DNA from: an uncultured Microbulbifer sp.
Lineage (GTDB): Bacteria > Pseudomonadota > Gammaproteobacteria > Pseudomonadales > Cellvibrionaceae
Assembly (NCBI RefSeq): GCF_947489355.1
Contig: NZ_CANLDD010000001.1
Coordinates: 1 to 64,000, forward strand
Direction: 5' to 3'
DNA: 64,000 nt
In this document: positions 10,601-17,540 of the stretch, in pieces
Layout of the letters: each line of letters begins with the position of its first letter
How positions within the stretch are numbered: position 1 is the stretch's first letter
Notes under the pieces: model-generated
The model's database searches: none
What the model saw: the letters and a program-made list of their open reading frames with translations, nothing else
What the model was told of the DNA's origin: nothing
Made by a program: the position numbers and the translations under genes

Positions 10601-10714
10601 TGTAAACTGGCCGGTGGTGTTACTGGCAGGTCCGCTTACATCAGCCAACACTGTGCCAGATATCAGCCCAAGGGCCAATATCAAAATAGATCGTACTACA
10701 AACACCTTACCCAC
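1673..10714 (-). CDS. Giant exported FN3/SpvB/FG-GAP/RHS protein with C-terminal lipase-like toxin domain
   Basis: 3013 residues with a GTG start at 10714 and a Sec signal peptide (residues 1-25, ending VLAD). In order: about seven fibronectin-III-like repeats (30-800); an SpvB-type domain with GNGLLGMGWSISGLS (around 810-900); seven FG-GAP/VCBS-like calcium motifs such as GDINGDGIQD and DLDGDGRGE (1120-1500); a TcdB-like middle; and YD/RHS repeats (about 1800-2600). The RHS core RVYDPTLSRFVSADPV ends at DPSGYSKW near 2675, where toxin tips normally begin. After a Gly/Ala-rich linker the tip (about 2855-3013) carries VVAHSYGAD, a GxSxG-like nucleophile elbow with Ser near 2918, then TVDPVGW and NHTASSLNH as possible Asp and His of an alpha/beta-hydrolase triad. 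This suggests a phospholipase or lipase toxin released from an RHS cage. The neighbour ending at 1056 would be its immunity gene. The lipase call rests on motifs only. Confidence 0.85.
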   Translation of the reverse strand: MGKVFVVRSILILALGLISGTVLADVSGPASNTTGQFTIHYSVNPSATPVAAELRLFRNGSLKSTHTASTRGGSFTFSVSNSASYKVEFYYKNWYDPCPTCLLSSIPGSDNKIGANVPLAPQRLNPEPQGTFNNPGGSWILSGRHTVKVSIPKPGGITLAANNKTGAFTIGWGAAPGNPGKYQLRERKNAGSWATVYSGSGRQTSVSGRLSGVYEYQVRACYVACSGYTAIKAITVVRTPGAINLPGSSTSGSFTVSWNAVSGRDSYILREQRNGGSWSSVYTGSSTSKTLSGRSTGTYRYRVAAVKNGVTGNYKTSDNLIVSRAPGVPGGFTVPSSSADGIYAIRWNAVSGDGDITYRVEETGETSASWTQSGTSRSYTKTKSGTYSYRVRACSTYSGVRSCGNFTGFKQVNTDFPDFFIQSHQGAKVTLVWDAEWAGGQYLVLSRNSEQLFRAAGVENGVYIDTVPASGTYHYRLESYRCPSSECIDLGRASDSITIVLAPGKPTVSAQHTVSYDGNTVITSNSSGPINTVRWQKRQSGSWPGEGNYSTAASHSFEVTGLGDGTWEFRTKNCNSAGCSSSWSNPVSLEVWNQVIPTKPAIESLPNDDDGVISLRWTDLKNQDVYQYEIYQNGQLAKTLASDPQTPNAPHTYTLPKRSDGNYTYTVKAFNLRCSRENNCPTSSAVSVIVAERPSPPGEVKPSATFTRTGFINLNWGAAGGNVKYYEVIPGSANASDGPITWHEGDKRAHTDLQSLSRDYTLNDGFHAFKVRACNQVSAYAPCSGDTVSDIVEVAISEPPVAIEVPPHRETALPNTATGVLASDRVGIVGGEFRVTESGAANYTVPIITGPASGGAVPSVALSYNSERGNGLLGMGWSISGLSAITACRRTQEEDNVNGSAFDRYCLDGHRLKLISGTLGSVGSLYRPSLDSFIRVKLVSTNVGTGKGFEVYRKDGSISYYGLSEDAYTANVWHLNRQEDSAGNYIQYRYLKDADTGEHVIDTIYYAANASDAPLNEIRFVYDSSRSDKLYGYAFGESKSLTRRLTSVTSKANGTELRRYVPTYETGATGRLRMAAIEECVGDNCRPSTSFKYTELTAMGVGDDAPNTSLLSRNFIGGKAGDINGDGIQDLVWIKLSPGDPWTNDDDRYYFRIALGDGNGGLNPQNTQIRARSNVHKEWHLVDYNDDGKSDLLHVPAGSGSAWKVNLSLGSAFSGTELTTAIPYEPDQKGNMYDFNGDGLPDYLKIQADDGMYGDEAEVAAVVRLTERKPGGGLQFASAETTREILNLPEIPYPPGYDRQRVAISIRDNDIVSDLNNDGIADFSAIVTTKWICDPPHFECPNNTPVLIWNHFAILISSGTGSHSVIFQQQEHWQAFKSEQRFADINGDGLVDMLYRSDDESQWALYHFTGDNFVRAGTLASQVDEDPLLYDWNDDGLTDILYPKDVSGSFGTLHVLLNTPTGFGTSLNTGFVWGVHETDIFHYTLDLDGDGRGEILEICSELEDVTSGNPCDNRVPFAEKYLRILKPKHKNRPIDVLSRITDGFGVKTEIRYARLNDASSNVYTRTTGASGLDYGNGSPVFDLYSPMYVVQKVTSDAPAANNDANTVEVHYHYAKGRMQGGGRGFLGFEQVTSYDPQNQVKTTTYYRQDYPYIGMPEETAKVIEPSLGNIAVPAACSDTSQILISCSVNELDAFAPTGKTVFPYISKAIDKLYELDGTYLGNKATQTIYDRAKTADLLYGNVSEVIVENFDAAGNRLQNQTTKNNYNNVADSNRWHTGRLIKSTVTTERFGRLAALAITRQADFGYDPITGLLTDEWVAKGTGLELHTQYQHDRFGNRTSVKVTDAVGNSRMTRTLYDGYGRYATTRINALNQTTAQLQDFNAFGAAGKALDISGVATSRAYSQYGHAYFEYVETGSHSTTLKTLCSATVTCPTVAGVPAHYKSTTTGIDQTRVITYHDRLGREVRKQTQGFNGNPIYVDTQYDAQSRVKAVSEPHTGSNPRWSFYHYDLLGRTTLVDAPDGQCDVATVYNELSITVTNCGQSKTTQNNLLGEAVEITDAIGGKLQYSYYADGKLKNVKVLDSSGLQTALTSIEYDQLGRKDKMIDPDKGTWTYGYTGFGELHWQRDAKAQGTAMTYDALGRMITRADYKNFDSLSQNGDLQQFARWYYDQDPGCDSLYRFDGKLVAVAQAPVAIQGGCSPNLEDLGHLKLLHYDQYGRLGETTTSLGLIGGDGDFFEKVTYDKYSRAVKNFDASNQQVGQQGDYLYGVETVYNAYGYKQGVRDLRAPVGSGFYYTVEAMTTHGQVREVRLGNGLTTTYQYDPRSHRLTDILTDIAPGIGQIQNLHYDWYTIGNLMSKTDQSGDGSYQKSLEEVYQYDDLNRLRYAYLYNSGSQADVQEVRYDSGGNITFKTGVGNYSYNGPQPHAVTGTSIGSISYQYDNNGNLVGDGSGRILQYSVFDKPTLIEKGSHSTRLLYGPDRNRYKRVDDNGNGSVTTLQLGGVEKVIERTRNGSFVKAYYRRSLAGVAMETVDLDQSDQVTGREIRYLLKDLQGSLDVITTEAGQVAKDHLGNKLVYSFDPWGKRRAPFSWEQLGTPENIIATLGVGSFNHLTSNRGYTGHEMLDAVGLIHMNGRVYDPTLSRFVSADPVIDDVASVQGYNRYAYVHNNPLSYTDPSGYSKWTRFRDRWLNGRAIHYKLSQNPTLNAVVQVGVCIMAQAACPAVLAGYNAVQTYQVTGSWALAFKNGVLGGISAGAFAGMPGGWSPTAFALRGTFGGVLSVIGGGKFGHGFVSAGVGGGFGKDTQLATRMLVSGSISEATGGKFANGAATAAFAMAMGSIARSGTPPTEKPNITGSDKVAFVGGAGDGSGLSDPVVQDKYKAYIEEYGEESAKYFEWTDSDALSTYISDHKGRVTVVAHSYGADTATHIVAGGSQVYKLVTVDPVGWTRPSMQAIAKNAVIWNNYDSTGGMWSHQSNFIATVGGAWNSRPDGYATNHTASSLNHMSICIKYCRP

Positions 10715-10808
10715 TCCAAAACTTTCAAGCTGTTATTTTTTACGTACCCAATCCAGCAAGGTGGTTAAAATCAGCCTGTTTGGAGTGAACCGCGCTATAA
10801 TTTTGAGC

Positions 10809-10830
10809 TTCCCAAATCACCATTTGGGAA
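10809..10830. repeat. Inverted repeat upstream of the rhs gene
   Basis: Nine-base arms TTCCCAAAT and ATTTGGGAA separated by CACC, about 95 bases upstream of the rhs start. It may be an operator for the leftward rhs promoter or a weak hairpin. There is no U-tract directly after it on either strand. Confidence 0.4.
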
Positions 10831-11320
10831 CCATCTTAGAATTTTTGGCTTTATGAATTGAATACCCGGAAATTCCCGCAACAGGAAAAGTGAAGTGGTA
10901 AAAGCGTACGCTTTACAGGCCCTTCAAGTACCGAAACAGCAGAACCCCTGGCAATCAGATGTTTCAATTCAGCAAACGCAAACTTATCAGATTTTTTTCA
11001 TTTTACTTGCTATACAGATATCAAGGAAATGAAATAAGCGCCAAATTTAATTATTCCCCTATAACGAGATACAAATATTTTCCTAATTGCCACTCTTGCC
11101 AAGCCACACAACCCTGCCTATAAAGACAGTTATCTTGTTGATCCGCAAGGGAGTCTGCCATGGTCTACAACAAAGCGCAGATTTAGAAAGGTATCAACCT
11201 GAGTGTGTTCCACAAACAGTGCGGTACAGAAAAGCATTGCTTCGGCGCACTTCATTGCGGGTGGTGGTCGGAAGGTTTCCGCTGTCCTTGATCAGCCCCA
11301 CCGTGGTGATCCAGTTTAAA

Positions 11321-11560
11321 TGTTAGTGCATTGTGGGCCAGTGCTCTTTCTCTACAGTCGTTTCCGGGGCTGGTGGGCGGTAGCCCAATGCACTGTGTGG
11401 CCCCTTGGTATTGCAGTGCGCCTCCACTCTTCAATGATAATCTCCACCTCTTGTGGCATTAGGATATTTCACCGTTCAGGAACTCATCGCTTAGCCGGGC
11501 GTTGAAGCTTTCACAGTACCCATTCTCCCTGGGCGAGCCTGGCTCTGTGTAAGCCGCCTA
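11321..11560 (-). pseudogene. IS3-family transposase (integrase core) C-terminal remnant
   Basis: Reading leftward the frames give EPGSPRENGYCESFNARL, then DEFLNGEI, a stop and shift, EVEIIIEEWRR, another shift, and KGPHSALGYRPPAPE. These are the conserved end of the DDE integrase core of IS3-family OrfB proteins. At least two frameshifts and a stop break it, and the N-terminal part and OrfA are absent. It is a relic with no sign of activity. Confidence 0.75.
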
Positions 11561-11870
11561 TGCGTCAAGAGAGGCAAGCCTCTGATCGCCTGTGCAGTGA
11601 ATCCAGGACCACTGCCCAATACCTGCCTGCGATACAACCAAAATATGCACAACGCATCTGGCGGAGTTCCAGTAACATTTTAACCGTAGACTCGACCTGG
11701 TGGGTTTATTTCCCGGCTTACCTACATTTCTCTGCGGACGCCGACAACGCCATAAAGATGACTTAAGCTTGGCCTATCTTGGATGGTAATTAGATAAAAT
11801 GATGAATTTCAAAAAAGCTCTCGGGTTTTCAGCAGCCCGCCAGGGTAATCGCAACCCATCCAGTGCGGTT

Positions 11871-12758
11871 CTACATTTTTGCAAGACACTCCCAAAGTGA
11901 CAAGGCTACAGGCCCGATAGACAGTGCCGAGGACCGGAAAGCATATAGATTCAGCTCCACAGGATAACGTGTAAAGTTCAAGGGTATTTCGCGCAACCTG
12001 TCTGCGCACAGCTCGTTTTCAATAAGGTGACGTGGCAATCGCCCCCAACCAAGTCCTGCAAGCAGCAGCTCCTTTTTCATTTTCAGGTCACTGACATACC
12101 AGACACGCTGTCCCTTTTGAACCCCGAAATCTCTATCAAATTCTCCCTGCGGGGTTACAGAGTCGCTTATCAGGATTTGGTGAAACTTCCGCAAATCCTT
12201 AATATTCTTGATGTCGGTTGGGGAATTACAAGCCCTGGGTGCTGCAACATTGACTAATTCAATTTGTTTCAAAGGAATATAATCAAACTCTTTTTCTTCA
12301 AGAGTAGTCAAGTGAATGGGTGCGATGCCAATATCGGCGGTGCCGCTCTGTACACTCACGACCGCACCAGAGAGGATTTCAGTACGGATAATAACCCTTG
12401 TCTCGGGATAATCGGTTTGCAGCGATTGCAAACGGGGAGCGAGAACCGAAATGTCGCACATGGCATCCACTGCAATTGTAATCTGCTCTTCATTGCTCTG
12501 TTCAAAGTGCTCAATAAGCTGGCTAAGGTCATCGACTTCTGTCGTCACCCGCAGCGACTGCAGATACACCCTTTTTCCAATTGAAGTTAGCTCGAGGCGA
12601 TAACCCGTTCTGTCGAATAGGTCTGTATTCATTTGGGCTTCCAAAGCCTTTACTGCCAAGCTAATGGCCGGCTGGGTTTTGTTGAGTTTTTCAGCTGCCG
12701 CTTTGACGGAGCCTGTTTCCACAACCGCTTGCAGAACCTTCAGTTGGTCTAGCTTCAT
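11871..12758 (-). CDS. LysR-family transcriptional regulator
   Basis: About 295 residues from an ATG at 12758; a TTG six codons earlier is also open. The N-terminal winged helix-turn-helix (residues 1-60) has the family pattern LKVLQAVVETGSVKAAAEKL, then TQPAISLAVKALE and LFDRTGYRLELTSIGK. A periplasmic-binding-protein-like effector domain follows (about 90-295) with SGTADIGIAP and LLAGLGWGRLPRHL. It is transcribed away from the DoxX-pirin-nitroreductase genes, separated by a 109-base AT-rich spacer, the classic arrangement of a LysR regulator and its target operon. The inducer is unknown; a quinone or electrophile is a reasonable guess from the neighbours. Confidence 0.9.
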   Translation of the reverse strand: MKLDQLKVLQAVVETGSVKAAAEKLNKTQPAISLAVKALEAQMNTDLFDRTGYRLELTSIGKRVYLQSLRVTTEVDDLSQLIEHFEQSNEEQITIAVDAMCDISVLAPRLQSLQTDYPETRVIIRTEILSGAVVSVQSGTADIGIAPIHLTTLEEKEFDYIPLKQIELVNVAAPRACNSPTDIKNIKDLRKFHQILISDSVTPQGEFDRDFGVQKGQRVWYVSDLKMKKELLLAGLGWGRLPRHLIENELCADRLREIPLNFTRYPVELNLYAFRSSALSIGPVALSLWECLAKM

Positions 12759-12867
12759 AACGATCTTTATTAGCAAAATTAATATTAATGTTAAGTATTA
12801 TTAAATATATTTTATACTATAGTTTATTTATGGTGGCCAGCAACAATAACCTATTAAGGGATAAACC
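12759..12867. promoter_or_regulatory. Divergent promoter region between lysR and doxX
   Basis: A very AT-rich 109-base spacer with several T-N11-A-like dyads around 12785-12825 (TTAAGTATTATTAAATAT). It must hold the promoters of both directions and probably the LysR binding sites. Exact boxes cannot be assigned by eye. Confidence 0.5.
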
Positions 12868-13239
12868 ATGAAAAAAGCCACACTGAAATCTGCCGTAATT
12901 ATGGGCATTACCATGCTACTAGCGTTGACATTTCTTGCTGCAGGCCTGACGAAATTTGCGGGGGTCACACAAGTTGTTCTGCCTTTTGAGCGCCTCGGGA
13001 TGCCGTTTATGGCCAAAGTCATCGGCTTGCTTGAAATCGCAGGTGCCATTGGCCTGCTTATCCCGCGCTTGCGCCATTTAGCCGCTCTTGGACTATCGGC
13101 GATTATGCTAGGGGCAATTGTCTATCACCTAACGCTAGACCCGGAGAAAGCAGCACTGCCTGGCATCATCCTCTTGATTTTTTGCGGGTCCCTGGCCTGG
13201 ATTCAACGCCCTGCGCCCTCTGATCCCATTTTGGGCTAA
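12868..13239 (+). CDS. DoxX-family membrane protein
   Basis: 123 residues with four hydrophobic segments: around 9-30 (VIMGITMLLALTFLAAGLTK), 48-65 (AKVIGLLEIAGAIGLLI), 70-88 and 98-115. The LTFLAAGLTKFAG and LLEIAGAIGLLIP phrases are typical of the DoxX/DoxX-like family. AAGGGATAAACC precedes the ATG. It is first in an apparent operon with the pirin gene (21-base gap). Small DoxX proteins often accompany pirins, nitroreductases and LysR regulators in redox or thiol stress loci, and direct quinone-related activity has been proposed for some. The exact substrate here is unknown. Confidence 0.85.
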   Translation: MKKATLKSAVIMGITMLLALTFLAAGLTKFAGVTQVVLPFERLGMPFMAKVIGLLEIAGAIGLLIPRLRHLAALGLSAIMLGAIVYHLTLDPEKAALPGIILLIFCGSLAWIQRPAPSDPILG

Positions 13240-13260
13240 CTCAGCCAAAGGAAAAAGACA

Positions 13261-14136
13261 ATGAAACACATTATTGCGAGGAGCACCGCCCAACCTGAGA
13301 AGGTGGGACCTTTTGATATTGTGCGAGCCCTGCCGAATCACTCAGTGCAAACTGTCGGGCCAGTCATCTTTCTCGACCACATGCCCGAAAAAGAATTTGC
13401 CCCTAATGCGCTACCTGCTTTAGATGGGTCTTTTGCACACCCTCACCGGGGCATCGCAACCTTTACCTACCTTATAAAGGGCGAGCTAGCTCACCTCGAC
13501 AGCCAGAGTGGCCGCGGGATTATCCAGGAAGGTGGTGTGCAATGGATGAACGCCGGGAATGGCATTATCCATGACGAGGGCTTTCCGGATAACTTTCGTG
13601 CCCGTCGTGGATCTTTTTATGGTTTCCAGTTTTGGGTGAATCTTCCTTCCAAAAACAAGGCCGCAAGGCCCGATTATATGCCGGTACAAGCAAAAGATTT
13701 GCCTGTTATTGAGTTGCCAGCAGGAGCAGGTACGCTCAAAGTCCTGCTTGGGGAATACAAAGACCAGAGATCACCAATTCCAGCTTTCACCGAACAGTTT
13801 ATTTGGCATATTCATTTGATTTCTGATCAGGTGGTGGAGGTTCCAACGAAATCCGGCTTCGAATATGGAGGCTATCTTCCCACTGCGACTGCCAGGATCA
13901 GCGGCGAAGAGGTTTCCCGTCGTGAGTTCTTTTTATTCGAAAATAACAGCGATGCAATTTCTCTCCAAAGCCCGTCAGGACAGAGCATGGATATACTGCT
14001 CTTTGGTGGCGAGCCTTATCTTGAATCAATCGTCTCGCATGGTCCTTTTGTTATGAATACACCTGAAGAAATCACACTGGCCTATTCTGATTTCCGCAGC
14101 GGAAAATATGGAAAAATCAACTATAAGGCGCTTTGA
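13261..14136 (+). CDS. Pirin-family bicupin protein
   Basis: 291 residues, normal pirin length. The N-terminal cupin holds the metal-binding motif AHPHRGIATFTYLI (His near 60 and 62) and GNGIIHDEGF (His and Glu near 104 and 106), the usual 3-His/1-Glu iron site. A second cupin-like half follows after residue 150. Pirins act as quercetinase-like dioxygenases or redox-sensitive cofactors in the cytoplasm. The gene follows doxX after 21 bases with GGAAAAAG before the ATG, so they should be cotranscribed under the divergent LysR regulator. Quinone or flavonoid detoxification is the best inferred role. Confidence 0.9.
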   Translation: MKHIIARSTAQPEKVGPFDIVRALPNHSVQTVGPVIFLDHMPEKEFAPNALPALDGSFAHPHRGIATFTYLIKGELAHLDSQSGRGIIQEGGVQWMNAGNGIIHDEGFPDNFRARRGSFYGFQFWVNLPSKNKAARPDYMPVQAKDLPVIELPAGAGTLKVLLGEYKDQRSPIPAFTEQFIWHIHLISDQVVEVPTKSGFEYGGYLPTATARISGEEVSRREFFLFENNSDAISLQSPSGQSMDILLFGGEPYLESIVSHGPFVMNTPEEITLAYSDFRSGKYGKINYKAL

Positions 14137-14419
14137 ATTTATACTGCTTTATTCACAAAACTCAGCAGAAACGCATCTGGGAAATAGTTTGATAGCATCA
14201 TATGCTGAAAACTCCAAGGCTATTGTCGTAAACGCCATTGGCGAATGCACCGTGTATCGGTATTGCATATCCCTATGAAATGTATGAAAAATTTGTGATT
14301 TAAAATTAATCCTGAAATCCCAAATATCTTTGTCAAAGCCCAATACATATAGCACTACTCAACCGCTATTTTTATTGACGCCAATCCATTTGAGTGAAAT
14401 TGAAAAATAGGAAGTATCC

Positions 14420-15073
14420 ATGAATAATCTACTCCCCGGACAAGCAGAAGCGATAGCGGAAGTCAATGCATTGCGTGAGCGAATTTCCAGGGCAGATATC
14501 GACACGATGTCCCTGCTTCTTGGTCAAGCCTATACGCACCATGCATGGACAGATAAGCCGGTATCCAATGCGAGCTTGAAAGATGCATATGATCTAGCCA
14601 AAATGGGGCCGACCGGTATGAATATTCAGCCGATGCGACTGGTTTTTTTACGTGGTGAAGCAAAAGAAACTCGACTTGTTCCACATATGCTGGATTCTAA
14701 CCAGACCAAAACAAGCGCTGCACCGGTAACCGCCATCTTGGCAAACGATCATGCCTTCTATAAAAATATGAGTCGTACATTCCCGATTATTCCAAACGCC
14801 TCAGAAATGTTTTCAAACCATAAATCCTTTGCGTATGAAAATGCAGAGCGGAATGGTACCTTGCAAGCCGCTTACTTCTTGCTTGCTCTGCGCTCGGTTG
14901 GTCTGGACGTTGCACCCATGTCAGGCTTCGACTCTGACAAAGTCAATAAAGAATTCTTCGAGGGTACCGAGGTTACCGTCAACTTTATTATGAATATTGG
15001 ATATGGCGACAGTAACGCCGTATACCCCCGGTTACCGCGCCTCGATTTCGAGGAAATTTCGCAACTGTTTTAA
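14420..15073 (+). CDS. RutE/HadB-like nitroreductase-family oxidoreductase
   Basis: 217 residues, close in length to RutE-type malonic semialdehyde reductases. Family phrases: LYDLAKMGPT-like AYDLAKMGPTGMNIQPMRLV (FMN-binding N-terminus, residues 55-75), TSAAPVTAILAND and LRSVGLDVAPMSGFD. FMN-dependent NAD(P)H reductases of this group reduce enals, semialdehydes or quinones. AGGAAG precedes the start. A 283-base gap after the pirin gene means it may have its own promoter, but the neighbourhood (LysR, DoxX, pirin) supports a shared detoxification role. It lacks the rest of the rut pyrimidine pathway, so malonic semialdehyde is unlikely to be the substrate here. Confidence 0.85.
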   Translation: MNNLLPGQAEAIAEVNALRERISRADIDTMSLLLGQAYTHHAWTDKPVSNASLKDAYDLAKMGPTGMNIQPMRLVFLRGEAKETRLVPHMLDSNQTKTSAAPVTAILANDHAFYKNMSRTFPIIPNASEMFSNHKSFAYENAERNGTLQAAYFLLALRSVGLDVAPMSGFDSDKVNKEFFEGTEVTVNFIMNIGYGDSNAVYPRLPRLDFEEISQLF

Positions 15074-15225
15074 GCAATGCATCAAATTATGGGATTTAAA
15101 TGAGGCAAACCCGCTTTGTTGGCACCCTTGGCGCATCCAGGCAGGAAGCAATCTTATGGGGCATGGTTTGTAGCAGGTCATGATTGAGGGCGGATCACGA
15201 TGCCTTACCATCCGCGCCAGGAATT

Positions 15226-15360
15226 GCCTCTAGTGGTCCATTATTTCCCCCTAGTTAGCTAAGTTTATCCCCTGCCCTAGCGGGCGGGATACCATCATTG
15301 TACTGATGGAGACGCTGCCAGTTGTGGTAGATCATCAGCTAGTCACTGGTGTTTCGACCA
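15226..15360 (-). pseudogene. IS3-family transposase extreme C-terminal remnant
   Basis: The leftward frame reads YHNWQRLHQYNDGIPPA and then GDKLS, matching the end of IS3-family OrfB proteins (pattern W/YNxxRPHxYNDGxPPA). TGGACCACTAG just beyond it looks like a terminal inverted-repeat tip. Only about 40 codons survive. Confidence 0.6.
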
Positions 15361-15375
15361 GTCCCTGCGATAAAA

Positions 15376-15620
15376 AGTAACCCGGCACCAGTGCCCACCC
15401 GCCTTTCAGGCTGCGCAATAGCCGCTCCCTCGGGGCATGGTGCCAACCGTTTCCACGGCGACTCATACCCTGCGCCATCTGATACCCGCAAAAGCCAGCG
15501 TCCAGTTGCCGCTACCCGGGCCGGTCTGCACGGCATTGTCACCAGCCAATAGCCGGGCAGGCGGCCTGTGCCCTTATAACAAAACACACCGGAACTCCAG
15601 CGTTCAATGTGGCGTGATCC
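15376..15620 (-). pseudogene. Displaced degenerate fragment of an rhs C-terminal region
   Basis: Bases 15494-15616 align with about 2491-2607 inside the rhs gene, in the same orientation. Shared runs include GGTCTGCACGGCATTGT, ACCAGCCAAT and GGGCAGGCGGCCTGTGCC. The corresponding rhs segment lies just after the DPSG core. Indels and stops destroy the frame. Leftover tips of this kind usually mark past exchange of rhs ends, but the intact gene is more than 4 kb away. Confidence 0.65.
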
Positions 15621-15792
15621 CTGTGGCGATCAGGGGGTGATCCGTATGCTGGCACAGGTCCAGCAAAAGGCCATGCGCCCCATCCCGAAAAATACGATAC
15701 TCAAGGGGCGACCGCCTACCCGGATGCCCACGGTGGAAGCTTTCTGGCCTTTGCTGCTTATAAGATTGTGGCCTCACAGGAAACATTCAGGT

Positions 15793-16017
15793 TTATGGCG
15801 GACCCTCCCCACTGAGAGAGGCAACTTCTAAAGGGTTTCCATTGCCCAGCGCCCGCTCCTTTTGGATACGCAAATACACTTCTTCCCGGTGCACGGGCAG
15901 GGATTTAGGGGCCGCGATGCCCACCCTGACCTGGTTACCCGTGATACTCAATACGGTGACGGAAACATTGGTTCCGATTCTGAGGTTCTCGCCGGGCCGG
16001 CGTTTTACAACCAACAT
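15793..16017 (-). CDS. csrA: CsrA-family RNA-binding post-transcriptional regulator
   Basis: 74 residues from an ATG at 16017, chosen because GGAAGGAAAG lies just upstream and the protein then starts [15 protein letters not shown], the CsrA N-terminus. The rest follows the family: [33 protein letters not shown], with the RNA-contacting R-x-G-E-N region and the IAAPxxxxVHREEV segment. The C-terminal tail after about residue 58 is specific to this copy. CsrA binds GGA motifs in mRNA leaders and controls translation. It stands alone among transposon and rhs relics, so it may be an accessory paralogue and not the main chromosomal csrA. Confidence 0.9.
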   Translation of the reverse strand: MLVVKRRPGENLRIGTNVSVTVLSITGNQVRVGIAAPKSLPVHREEVYLRIQKERALGNGNPLEVASLSGEGPP

Positions 16018-16364
16018 AAGCCTTTCCTTCCGGGTTGCAGATCCCGGGCTGACTTTTTTTGTGATGGGCGTATTTGAACAGTCACAAAAGAAAGCGGAGG
16101 GGCGCGGGAACGGTAAGCGGTAAAGCAGAACCGGCGGACGCAACGCGCCCAGGGCCTGGGTAACTGCGACAGGCGCTTGCAGGGGCCCCGCTTTATTGAA
16201 GACGAGCGGGCTTCTAGCGTATTATCCATATAGCCATTTTGATACTTAGGTTATCAATTTGGTTAGCTGGCCCTTTGGTGCTCCCACACCTTGGGTCAGC
16301 GCCTTTTACTTACGCTTAGGTCACGTACCGTTCTCCTGCTGTCGGGAAGGCTCTTTCAGAAAAT

Positions 16365-16393
16365 GCCCGGGCTGGAAACTGCCCGGGCTTTTT
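16365..16393. terminator. Bidirectional terminator-like hairpin
   Basis: GCCCGGG and GCCCGGGC arms, 9 bases apart, are followed by TTTTT on the plus strand and preceded by AAAAT, giving a minus-strand U-run. No gene ends immediately beside it; it sits in the gene-poor stretch upstream of csrA. Confidence 0.55.
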
Positions 16394-17289
16394 GGGCCCC
16401 TTGCGCTACTGGCTCGCAAAAACCGGCCCAAATACCGATAAAAGTCTTAGGATTCTACGCCGCTTTGACACGAAAGAAAACGCAATGCAATCCAATAAGA
16501 TCATTTGGATGCCTATATTTCTTACCGTAAGGACCCGGGAAAACCGCAGTGCCCTTTTAAAAAGAGCCGGTGCCACCAAGGGCTGTTCCCGCTTCATATA
16601 GGCAACCATAGGAAGGCACTGGCCATAGCGGCTGTGTTTGATAGCACTGTTTGAATTCCTCGAAACGTGAGGCATTCGCGTGGTTGTGCCTCAACCGTGC
16701 ATCCGCATTCTCTACCAGAGGCCGATTTGGTAGAGTTCCCTACCGAAATCCGCGTTGCGTTGCGCATTGCGGGCATCCCCGCCTTGGCACCCTGTTGCGC
16801 TTTAGGGTAACGTCCATGCACAGAAACCCATTCCATCGCCGGATCTACAACCAGTGCTTAAAAGACTGTCTGTCTCTTGCCTGACGCGGACCAGGCATCG
16901 CTGCACTCGTACAGCGTATCTCAATATTCAAAGACTTTTGGTAGATTGCTCCAGGGGCAATCGGTACGATCTGGATAAAACCTGCCCATAAAAATCAAAC
17001 CGAAACCACGTATTATATTGTAAAAACCTCCCCCCAGTTTTGACCGGTATGAATCACTGAATATTCATCCGGGCATTGCACGCTCACTTTATCGCGATGC
17101 CAGCACTTCAACAATGTGCGCTGGTTCTTATCAATTCATAAGCTACATCCAAACAAATTCAGCCCAAAGTACCTTATTTCATTACAGACTCCAATTTGTT
17201 ACCTTATTTTTAAACAGACCACTAACTGTATGATAGGCAAGCCCCATGGGGGAGAGCACAGGCGGTAGCCGGTACTTATTCTGGGTAAG

Positions 17290-17460
17290 ATACCCGTTGT
17301 GCCCCAAAAATTTATCGATTGGCGCCCGGCCAACCTGATCAGGAGATGTACAAAAGCAGAATGAAATAGAACGTCTGTTCCAGCGGCTGAAGCATTTCAA
17401 AAACGCTGCAGGCGCTTTGATCATCTGAAGGTAATATATCAATTTTTTTCGCATTGCTGG
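17290..17460 (+). pseudogene. DDE transposase (IS5/IS4-like) C-terminal remnant
   Basis: The plus-strand frames give NEIERLFQRLKHFK, then after a shift FDHLKVIYQFF. This matches the ...VERxFxRLKxFRRIATRYDxL... end of IS5/IS4-type DDE transposases. It has a frameshift and an early stop, with no upstream catalytic region nearby. Confidence 0.55.
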
Positions 17461-17540
17461 CAGGGTGATTAAGTTCACAAGAATTTGCCATCACAGAAAA
17501 TTCTATTGCCCGCCTATATCCCCCGGTATAGCATTCTGTT

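Larger units (their letters stand above)
10715..11870. other. Gene-free region between rhs and the LysR gene
   Basis: Contains the inverted repeat at 10809-10830, an AT-rich stretch at about 10980-11090, and a decayed IS3-family transposase end at 11321-11560. The remainder (11561-11870) has only short frames with no recognisable product. Confidence 0.6.
16018..17540. other. Gene-poor region upstream of csrA
   Basis: Besides the hairpin at 16365-16393 and the transposase relic at 17290-17460, I find no supportable gene. The csrA promoter should lie at about 16100-16240. GATAAT on the minus strand near 16220-16230 is a possible -10 box. Confidence 0.5.
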
